NCBI GenBank assembly: GCA_937973995.1
Contig: CALJIQ010000214.1
Coordinates: 1-34,751, forward strand
Length of the DNA stretch: 34,751 nt
From: an uncultured Saprospiraceae bacterium
GTDB lineage: Bacteria; Bacteroidota; Bacteroidia; Chitinophagales; Saprospiraceae
Direction: 5' to 3'
The notes beneath the pieces are model-generated. The model saw only the letters and a program-made list of their open reading frames with translations. It had not been told where the DNA came from and ran no database searches. The position numbers and the translations under genes are program-made. How positions within the stretch are numbered: position 1 is the first letter of the stretch; every line of letters starts with the position of its first letter. Shown here in pieces: positions 8,061-14,326 of this stretch.

Positions 8061-8160
8061 CATTGGTGTATTCATCAATCAGATCACTTTGAGTGATCAG
8101 ATTGAACGAAAACGTCTAATCTGATGACTTTCAGTTCATCTGATTAGTTGGCTGAATGAC
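8061..8160. repeat. Family A dispersed double-hairpin element, copy 1
   Basis: Hairpin 1 (8077-8103): AATCAGATCACT, loop TTG, AGTGATCAGATT, with one A-A mismatch. Spacer GAACGAAAACGTCT. Hairpin 2 (8118-8145): AATCTGATGACT, loop TTC, AGTTCATCTGATT. A weak outer stem GGTGTATTCA / TGAATGACC encloses both. The two hairpins are also largely complementary to each other, so two alternative folds exist. Copies 2 and 3 are at 12621-12746 and 31456-31596. Confidence 0.85.
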
Positions 8161-8171
8161 CGTTCACTCGC

Positions 8172-8211
8172 AACAAAAAAAAGCCCAACTAGCATAGCTA
8201 GTTGGGCTTTT
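8172..8211 (-). terminator. Rho-independent terminator of the sigma-factor gene
   Basis: A long perfect stem around 8179-8210 (AGCCCAACTAGC / GCTAGTTGGGCT, loop ATA) is followed on the minus strand by eight T residues. It lies about 25 bp after the stop codon of the sigma gene. Confidence 0.95.
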
Positions 8212-8235
8212 AATTTCCTTAGTGTTTACGTTAGC

Positions 8236-9102
8236 TTAGTTTAAGCTAAATTCTAGTGAACTTCGTTTAGAGGCTTTTCTTAAGATGTCTAAACCTCTAT
8301 CCTTGATTTGTCGGACACGCTCTCGGCTAATGCCCATTGTTTCACTGATTTCTCCTAAGTTCATTGGATATTTTCTGTCGATACCGAAGAATAACTTCAA
8401 AACAGAAGCCTCTCTAGGAGGAAGAATATCTAATAATTGTTGGGCTTGAATGTGGATGGATTCGTTGTACGCCAAATCATAATCTGGTCGCTCCACCTCT
8501 TTGTCTTCCATCAATCCGCTTAAAGAAGTATCGCTGTCTTCGTCAACAGGTGCATCCAAAGAACGACATTTCTTGTAAGATTCTAGGCTCTTGCGAACTA
8601 CTTCTTCAGAGAAACCAGTCTCTTCTGCTAATTCCTCCATAGTTGGCTCCCTTTCCATCTTTTGGAGTAATTCTGTTCGTTTCGCAATAATCTTAGAAAC
8701 GTTAGATTGGTGGTTTAAAGGCAATCTGATTTTTCTAGATTTTTCATTTAGAGCTTGTAAGATAGATTGACGGATCCACCAAACTGCATAAGAAATGAAT
8801 TTGAAACCTTTGGTCTCATCAAAACGAGTTGCCGCTTTGATTAACCCCAAATTGCCTTCATTAATCAAATCGCCTAAAGATAATCCCAAACCTTGGTATT
8901 GCTTCGATACAGAAACAACGAAACGTAGGTTGTGATTAACAATCTTCTGTAAAGCGTCCTCGTCGTTGTTTTTGATTCGCTTGAACATGTCAAGCTCCTC
9001 TTCTGGACTGAGAACCCCGTACCTGGAGATTTCATTGAAATACTTTTCCAGAGATTTTTCATCTCTCCTGGTAATAGTGTTGGTAATTACTAATGCACGC
9101 AT
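8236..9102 (-). CDS. rpoD: RpoD-type sigma-70 factor (Bacteroidota group 1/2)
   Basis: A 288-aa RNA polymerase sigma factor without a region 1.1, as in Bacteroidota. Region 1.2 lies at ~17-48. Regions 2.1-2.4 (55-125) contain the -7/-10 recognition block FISYAVWWIRQSI. Region 3 spans ~130-200. Region 4 (222-280) has helix-turn-helix LGEISETMGISRERVRQIK for the -33/-35 box. Length and order match the primary sigma of the phylum, but the N-terminus (MRALVITNTITRRDEKSL) and region 4 (LPPREASVLKLFFGI) differ from the form I remember as most conserved, so it may be a group 2 paralogue used in stress or growth transitions. Monocistronic, with a strong terminator. The 8-bp palindrome TTAGCTTA/TAAGCTAA straddles the stop codon. 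Confidence 0.9.
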   Translation of the reverse strand: MRALVITNTITRRDEKSLEKYFNEISRYGVLSPEEELDMFKRIKNNDEDALQKIVNHNLRFVVSVSKQYQGLGLSLGDLINEGNLGLIKAATRFDETKGFKFISYAVWWIRQSILQALNEKSRKIRLPLNHQSNVSKIIAKRTELLQKMEREPTMEELAEETGFSEEVVRKSLESYKKCRSLDAPVDEDSDTSLSGLMEDKEVERPDYDLAYNESIHIQAQQLLDILPPREASVLKLFFGIDRKYPMNLGEISETMGISRERVRQIKDRGLDILRKASKRSSLEFSLN

Positions 9103-9661
9103 AAATTGTGGATGAAATTGGTATGTTAAAAAAACGAGTCTTCTAAATTAGTTGGAATAAGTATGACCAATATTTAGTATATGAAGTCACAACTTATTCA
9201 AAACAAACGGCTTATTATAAGGATATATTCTGGAAATAAGAAATAAGTTTGTCCTTTTTTTAGCAAATTGATTTTTGTCTATTAAGTGTTTTGTAAATAT
9301 GTTGTTAAGACAAATATAACTTTGATTTCAAGGTGCTAAGACAAAGTATGTTCTGTTTAAGATAGTGGTGAAAATCGAGAATAAGTGCCGTCACCTGTTG
9401 AAAACAATTTGCAATTTGAATAAGTTCTTTTTAAAGCCAAAATGATTCTGCTCTAATCAAGTATGCGTTTGTTTAATCTTAGGTGTTTGGTGAGTCAATG
9501 TACGCAGGATTATATACTTATATAACTAGGGTTCTAGCAAAAAAGTTTGCGAAGGTATGATTTTTTTTATTTAAAAGTCAAATTTTTTTTCAGCTATCCA
9601 ACATTTTTCTACTCTTTTCCTGCAAAAAAAGAGAAAATACCGCATTTATGGCAGGGGTAAA
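9103..9661. other. Long intergenic region without a gene
   Basis: The gap between the sigma gene (-) and gapA (+) is 817 bp, the longest gene-free stretch here. The part from 9103 to 9661 is AT-rich and holds no plausible reading frame, tRNA or strong stem that I can see. It must contain the sigma-gene promoter. The remainder carries an operator-like inverted repeat (9662-9695) and a family C palindrome (9749-9846). A small RNA cannot be excluded. Confidence 0.5.
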
Positions 9662-9695
9662 CTGCAAATATTTTCTAGAACGTATATATTTGCAG
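9662..9695 (+). promoter_or_regulatory. Operator-like inverted repeat overlapping a candidate promoter
   Basis: CTGCAAATAT (9662-9671) and ATATTTGCAG (9686-9695) are perfect 10-bp inverted repeats with a 14-bp spacer. The right half contains TATATTTG (9685-9692), which fits the Bacteroidota -7 consensus TAnnTTTG; no good -33 TTTG is visible upstream. It lies 225 bp before gapA. A dimeric regulator site or a hairpin are both possible. Confidence 0.45.
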
Positions 9696-9748
9696 CCTTA
9701 AAAAATAATTATTGTAAATTTTACACTAAGTCGAACGGTTAACCTAAG

Positions 9749-9846
9749 TGGTGGGACATTGTTAATTACTGATTATTAATTATTTGCTAAGCGTAATGAA
9801 AACGTGTAACTAGCTAATAACCAATGATTAGTACTCAATAATCAAA
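9749..9846. repeat. Family C dispersed palindrome, copy 1 (upstream of gapA)
   Basis: Starts GGTGGGACATTGTTAATTAC, then a TGATTATTAATTATT arm, a centre with TGAAAACGTGTAAC (9797-9810), and a right arm TAGCTAATAACCAATGATTA followed by CAATAATC. The arms pair imperfectly over ~16-20 bp. Copy 2 at 22742-22838 is clearly homologous over ~95 bp. Both copies end about 75-80 bp before the start codon of a + strand gene. Confidence 0.85.
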
Positions 9847-9919
9847 ATAATTTATTAGGAAGTTATTTTATCCACTCCCTTACTATTTTCTATAACCCGA
9901 CTTCAAATCTCATTATAAC

Positions 9920-10924
9920 ATGGCAATAAAAAAAGTTGCAATCAATGGCTTCGGTCGAATTGGAAGACTCACCTTTAGAAATTTATTAAAAAGGAAAGGC
10001 ATAAAAGTAGTTGCAATCAATGACTTAACAGATAATGCAACTTTAGCACATTTATTAAAATATGATTCTGCGCAAGGTACTTTTGATGGTGCTGTGTCTT
10101 CTACAGAGGATACCTTAATTGTAAAAGGAAAGAAAATAAAGGCATTTTCTGAACGCAATCCTGAAAATCTACCTTGGAAAAAATTGGGAGTGGATTTAGT
10201 TTTAGAGTGTACGGGTGTATTCAGAACGAAAGAGAAAGCAGGGTTGCATTTAACGGCAGGTGCTAAAGATGTAATCATTTCCGCTCCAGCAAAGAGTGAA
10301 GGGGTACAGACAATTGTACTAGGGGTAAATGATAATAAATTAGATAGAAGAAAGAACGTTTTTTCTAATGCATCTTGTACGACCAATTGCTTAGCGCCAG
10401 TTGCAAAAATTATCAATGATAAATGGGGCTTGAAAGTGGGGTCAATGACTACTACACACGCCTATACTTCCGATCAGCGCATCCAAGATGCTCCTCACAG
10501 CGATTTAAGAAGAGCAAGAGCAGCTGCCTATAATATTGTTCCTACTTCAACAGGAGCGGCTATAGCAGTAGGTAAAGTAGTACCAGAAGTAGCTGGCAAA
10601 TTATCTGCCATTGCTTTACGAGTACCTACCGTTACTGGATCGTTGATAGAGGTGAATGCTTTAGTAAAGAAAAAAACGACCGTCAAAGAAATAAATGCTA
10701 CTTTCAAAAAAATGGCGGAAGGTAAAATGAAAGGGATTTTAGAATATCAGACAGATCCTATTGTATCAAGTGATATTGTTAGAAACCCACACTCTTCCAT
10801 ATTTGATTCTTTGATGACCGATGTTATTGGTGGTAACTTCATCAAAGTAGTGAGCTGGTATGATAATGAGGCAGGCTATTCAGCAAGATTAGCAGACTTA
10901 GCTGCTTTGATTTTGAAAGTCTGA
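9920..10924 (+). CDS. gapA: Type I glyceraldehyde-3-phosphate dehydrogenase
   Basis: Glycolytic/gluconeogenic enzyme: glyceraldehyde-3-phosphate + NAD + Pi to 1,3-bisphosphoglycerate. 334 aa, full length. Rossmann motif INGFGRIGRL (8-17); Asp35 in INDLTD favours NAD over NADP. The active site is SNASCTTNCLAP with Cys153, and His180 in TTTHAYTSDQ. The catalytic domain ends WYDNEAGYSARLADL. ATG at 9920 is the natural start. Preceded by a family C palindrome and an operator-like repeat; followed by a palindrome shared with the convergent carboxylase gene. No other glycolytic gene is nearby. Confidence 0.97.
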   Translation: MAIKKVAINGFGRIGRLTFRNLLKRKGIKVVAINDLTDNATLAHLLKYDSAQGTFDGAVSSTEDTLIVKGKKIKAFSERNPENLPWKKLGVDLVLECTGVFRTKEKAGLHLTAGAKDVIISAPAKSEGVQTIVLGVNDNKLDRRKNVFSNASCTTNCLAPVAKIINDKWGLKVGSMTTTHAYTSDQRIQDAPHSDLRRARAAAYNIVPTSTGAAIAVGKVVPEVAGKLSAIALRVPTVTGSLIEVNALVKKKTTVKEINATFKKMAEGKMKGILEYQTDPIVSSDIVRNPHSSIFDSLMTDVIGGNFIKVVSWYDNEAGYSARLADLAALILKV

Positions 10925-10928
10925 CAAT

Positions 10929-11007
10929 AGGCGTTTTGGCATTGTGGCAGGATGGCTTTATGGCCATAAAGCCGCAATGCCATAACACCACAATGCCATA
11001 ATGCCAA
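10929..11007. repeat. Word-repeat palindrome after gapA (family D)
   Basis: The centre GGCTTTATGGCCATAAAGCC (10954-10973) is a perfect 20-bp palindrome. Flanking arms repeat the words GGCATTGTGG and CCACAATGCCATAA, giving an extended imperfect stem. It ends 16 bp before the stop of the convergent carboxylase gene and probably terminates one or both. Related words occur at 28900-28968, 28103-28253 and 31339-31456. Confidence 0.85.
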
Positions 11008-11022
11008 AATTTTTCCCACCAC

Positions 11023-12564
11023 TTACAAAGGAATATTTCCATGTTTTTTCTTAGGCAAGCTCACCGCTTTATTTTCCAGCATTGCAAAGGCTTTAATCAA
11101 TTTTCTTCTGGTATCTTTTGGATAAATCACCTCGTCTATAAATCCTCTTTTGGCAGCGGAATAGGGGTTCGCAAATTTTTGTGCGTACTCTGCCTCTTTT
11201 TCAGCTAATTTTGAAATAGGGTCTTCTGCCGCTTTTATTTCTTTTCGGAATATAATTTCACTTGCCCCCTTTGCTCCCATTACCGCGATTTCAGCCGTAG
11301 GCCAAGCAAAATTTAGATCTGCGCCGATGTGTTTGCTATTCATCACATCATACGCACCTCCATAAGCTTTTCTAGTTATCACAGAAACTCTTGGAACAGT
11401 AGCTTCGCTTAAGGCATATAATAACTTCGCTCCATTGACGATAATTCCATTCCATTCTTGATCGGTACCAGGCAAAAACCCAGGCACATCGACTAAGACC
11501 AATAAGGGAATATTAAAACAATCACAACATCGAGTAAAACGAGCTGCTTTTCTAGAACTATTTACATCCAAACAGCCAGCTAGACTGGTCGGCTGGTTCG
11601 CTACGATACCGATGCTTCTGCCTGCTAATCTGGCAAAGCCTACCACGATATTTTCTGCAAAATCTTTGTGTATTTCAAAGAAAGAGTCCTCATCCGTGAT
11701 ACCCTCAATCACCTCCCGCATATCATACGGCTGATTGGCAGATTCAGGAACAATGCTTTCTAATATTTCTCTTGTTTCTTCTCCTAGTTCATAAGGTAGA
11801 ATCGCAGGGGTTTCTTCACAATTTTGTGGCATATAACTCAGCAATTGCTTGATTTGTTCGATACAGTCCATATCATTGCTTGCCGTTAAATGCGTAACGC
11901 CAGATTTTGTAGAATGGGCACTGGCCCCTCCTAATTCCTCAGAAGTTACCTCTTCATTCGTTACGGTCTTTACCACATTGGGTCCAGTAACAAACATATA
12001 ACTGGAGTTTTCTACCATGATCGTAAAATCGGTCATCGCAGGGGAATAAACCGCCCCTCCAGCACAGGGTCCCATAATAGCAGAAATCTGAGGCACCACT
12101 CCCGATGCCATTACATTCCGATAGAAAATATCTGCATACCCACCTAGAGATCGAACCCCTTCTTGGATTCTTGCCCCGCCGCTGTCATTTAGTCCTATGA
12201 CAGGGGCCCCTGTTTTCATGGCTAAATCCATAATCTTACAAATCTTTTCTGCATGGGTTTCTGATAAGGCCCCTCCAAATACCGTAAAGTCCTGTGCAAA
12301 TACATAGACCAAACGACCATTGATGGTTCCATACCCTGTTACCACACCATCTCCATAAAACTGTTGTTTTTCCATCTCAAAGTCCGTAGTACGATGGGTA
12401 ACCAAAATTCCTATTTCTTCAAATGATCCTTCATCCAATAAAAAGTGGACTCGCTCTCTTGCTGTTAATTTTCCTTTTTGGTGTTGTTTGTCTATTCTAG
12501 TCTGACCACCGCCTAGTCGAGCAGCCGCCACTTTCTGATCGAGTATCTCTGTTATTTTTGTCAT
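11023..12564 (-). CDS. Acyl-CoA carboxylase carboxyltransferase (beta) subunit, propionyl-CoA type
   Basis: A 513-aa biotin-dependent carboxyltransferase that moves CO2 from carboxybiotin to an acyl-CoA (propionyl- or methylmalonyl-CoA class, PccB/MmdA). Both crotonase-fold halves are present: the N half with [21 protein letters not shown], the [12 protein letters not shown] acyl-CoA loop and [17 protein letters not shown]; the C half with [20 protein letters not shown] and [16 protein letters not shown]; and the C-terminal HGNIPL typical of the family. No biotin carboxylase or carrier gene is next to it, so its partners lie elsewhere. Sodium-pumping decarboxylase or methylcrotonyl-CoA roles are less likely. 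A family A element lies just upstream of its start. Confidence 0.93.
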   Translation of the reverse strand: MTKITEILDQKVAAARLGGGQTRIDKQHQKGKLTARERVHFLLDEGSFEEIGILVTHRTTDFEMEKQQFYGDGVVTGYGTINGRLVYVFAQDFTVFGGALSETHAEKICKIMDLAMKTGAPVIGLNDSGGARIQEGVRSLGGYADIFYRNVMASGVVPQISAIMGPCAGGAVYSPAMTDFTIMVENSSYMFVTGPNVVKTVTNEEVTSEELGGASAHSTKSGVTHLTASNDMDCIEQIKQLLSYMPQNCEETPAILPYELGEETREILESIVPESANQPYDMREVIEGITDEDSFFEIHKDFAENIVVGFARLAGRSIGIVANQPTSLAGCLDVNSSRKAARFTRCCDCFNIPLLVLVDVPGFLPGTDQEWNGIIVNGAKLLYALSEATVPRVSVITRKAYGGAYDVMNSKHIGADLNFAWPTAEIAVMGAKGASEIIFRKEIKAAEDPISKLAEKEAEYAQKFANPYSAAKRGFIDEVIYPKDTRRKLIKAFAMLENKAVSLPKKKHGNIPL

Positions 12565-12620
12565 AATAATTTATTACGAGAATGGAACTGATTAATATGA
12601 GGTGTAAAAATAGGGAATAT

Positions 12621-12746
12621 GTCAATTGAGTGTAAACCATCTAGAGGTCGCAAAATTATCAATCAGCTCACTTTGAGTGAGCTGATTGAATGATAGCGTC
12701 TCGTCTGCTCACTTTGAGTGAGCGGAAGAGTTATTCTTTAAGCTCT
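12621..12746. repeat. Family A dispersed double-hairpin element, copy 2
   Basis: Begins CAATTGAGTGTAAA (12623), shared with copy 3. Hairpin 1 (12661-12687) is perfect: AATCAGCTCACT, loop TTG, AGTGAGCTGATT. Then GAATGATAGCGTCT, and hairpin 2 (12707-12723) GCTCACT/TTG/AGTGAGC. Compared with copy 1, an A-T pair is replaced by C-G inside hairpin 1. It sits between the carboxylase start and the sulfatase 3' end; flanking sequence related to it runs up to the sulfatase stop at 12767. Confidence 0.88.
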
Positions 12747-12766
12747 CAAATTATTACGCACTTATG

Positions 12767-14236
12767 TCAATTGTATTGTCCCAAAGGTCTCACTTCCGTC
12801 CCTTGGATTCCAGTTATTTTATCTCCTAAAATAATACGAATGCTATCTGCTTTTGCTTGTAATTGCTGGACCACCTCTGGATGGTTCGCAATCCTATTTT
12901 TCGTTTCAAAAGGATCATTAATTAGGTTATAGAGGGCGAGGTCGGTGCCTATTTCCTCATAAGGGACCAAAGCACCATCTTGTCCACCTGGCCTGCCATT
13001 TAAAGAATTAAAGGAATGCGGTAAGACTAATTTCCATTCTTGGGTCATCACTGCTTCTAACTGATTTTTATTCATGTAAAAATAGTAAGCCTCATGCGCC
13101 ATTAGTTCAGACGTTCCTTGCAACTGAGCTAATACATTTTTACCATCAATTTTTTTGCTAGGTAGAGGAGCGTCTGCTAAGTGGGCGAAGGTAGGTAAAA
13201 GATCAATTCCATTAATAGGCGTATCAATAGTTTTTCCAGCAGGTATTTTATTTGGATAGCGAATTATTAAAGGAGAACGAATACCGCCTTCAAAAGAAGT
13301 TTCTTTTCCTTCTTTTAATCCACCAGTTGAACCCCCATGATCTCCGTAGGCAATCCAAGGACCATTATCCGACATAAAAAGCACCATTGTGTGTTGGTCG
13401 ATATGTAGGTCTTTGAGCGTTTTCATAATCTCCCCTGTGGACCAGTCTAATTCCATCATGACATCGCCATACAAACCTCTTTTTGATTTTCCTTTAAATT
13501 CGTCAGATACATATAAAGGGACATGCGGCATAGGATGTGAAAGCACGGCAAAAAAAGGCTTTTCCTGATGTTGTTTGATAAAAGCAATGGTTTTCTCCGT
13601 CAACAAACGAGTCATATTTTTTTGAAGGACTTCATCAACTGTATCAATCGTAGTTGTATTTTTTATCAGTGGTAGGGGAGGAAAGGTATAGTCTTTTCGA
13701 GGGTTTAGCGGCCACATATCGTTAGAGTAAGGGATACCAAAATATTCATCAAACCCCTGGTTAGTGGGAAGAAATGCTGGATGATGCCCCAAGTGCCATT
13801 TGCCATAATAAGCGGAAGTATAGCCTACTGTTTGCAGGAGGTCGGCAATGGTTTCTTCTTCTGGGTTAAGTCCTGTTTTGGAATGCGGCAAAAATACCCA
13901 ATCAACGCCTACTCGATTTGGATAACAACCCGTAAGTATTCCTGCTCTTGAGGGCGTGCATTGAGATTGAGGAACATAAAAACGAGTGTACTTCGTCCCT
14001 TCTTTTCCTAGCAAATCAATATTAGGTGTGGCTATATCTTTCGCCCCAAAGGCAGACAAATCTCCATAGCCTTGATCGTCGGTTAAGATTAAAAGGAAAT
14101 TGGGCAGTTCTTGTTTAGTAGGAGAAGTTGCTTCTGTTTTGTTTGGCGTACAGCTACCTAATAAAATACATAGACAGAGAAAGGTGTAGTTCAAAATTAG
14201 GACACTATCTAAAATTGATTTTTTATGAAGCTCCAT
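12767..14236 (-). CDS. Cys-type sulfatase, lipoprotein
   Basis: A formylglycine-dependent sulfatase (sulfate-ester hydrolase). From the chosen ATG (MELHKKS, 489 aa), a lipoprotein signal ends in LLGSC (Cys29), so the enzyme is lipid-anchored in the cell envelope. Metal residues start in LTDDQGYGD; the activation motif is CTPSRAGILTG (Cys93), which needs oxidation by a formylglycine-generating enzyme. GKWHLGH and SDNGPW blocks follow. The frame is open to 14278, but those codons overlap the terminator of the receptor gene, so the later start is preferred. It follows a TonB-dependent receptor on the same strand, suggesting use of a sulfated glycan or small sulfate ester. Substrate unknown. Confidence 0.92.
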   Translation of the reverse strand: MELHKKSILDSVLILNYTFLCLCILLGSCTPNKTEATSPTKQELPNFLLILTDDQGYGDLSAFGAKDIATPNIDLLGKEGTKYTRFYVPQSQCTPSRAGILTGCYPNRVGVDWVFLPHSKTGLNPEEETIADLLQTVGYTSAYYGKWHLGHHPAFLPTNQGFDEYFGIPYSNDMWPLNPRKDYTFPPLPLIKNTTTIDTVDEVLQKNMTRLLTEKTIAFIKQHQEKPFFAVLSHPMPHVPLYVSDEFKGKSKRGLYGDVMMELDWSTGEIMKTLKDLHIDQHTMVLFMSDNGPWIAYGDHGGSTGGLKEGKETSFEGGIRSPLIIRYPNKIPAGKTIDTPINGIDLLPTFAHLADAPLPSKKIDGKNVLAQLQGTSELMAHEAYYFYMNKNQLEAVMTQEWKLVLPHSFNSLNGRPGGQDGALVPYEEIGTDLALYNLINDPFETKNRIANHPEVVQQLQAKADSIRIILGDKITGIQGTEVRPLGQYN

Positions 14237-14256
14237 TGTAATATAGCATAAGTATG

Positions 14257-14300
14257 AAAAAACAGAAAGGCTCATCAACAGTCTGTTTATGAGCCTTTCT
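14257..14300 (-). terminator. Terminator between the receptor and sulfatase genes
   Basis: AGAAAGGCTCAT (14264-14275) and ATGAGCCTTTCT (14289-14300) form a perfect 12-bp stem. On the minus strand it is followed by GTTTTTTC. It lies between the stop of the TonB-dependent receptor and the sulfatase start, so the two genes are at least partly uncoupled. Confidence 0.85.
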
Positions 14301-14326
14301 ATCGGAAAACTTATCGTTTTCTTTTC

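Noticed and set aside
7898-8160. Integron attC-like sites (large imperfect stems with unpaired positions)
   Set aside because: No integron integrase or cassette array is present, the elements lie between ordinary chromosomal genes, and the terminal RYYYAAC/GTTRRRY boxes are not conserved among copies.
9913-10416. Minus-strand 167-codon frame opposite gapA
   Set aside because: It is a complete antisense shadow of GAPDH, which has full active-site conservation on the other strand.
12690-12932. Plus-strand reading frame of 80 codons
   Set aside because: It starts inside the family A hairpins and then runs antisense to the sulfatase gene; no protein-like features.
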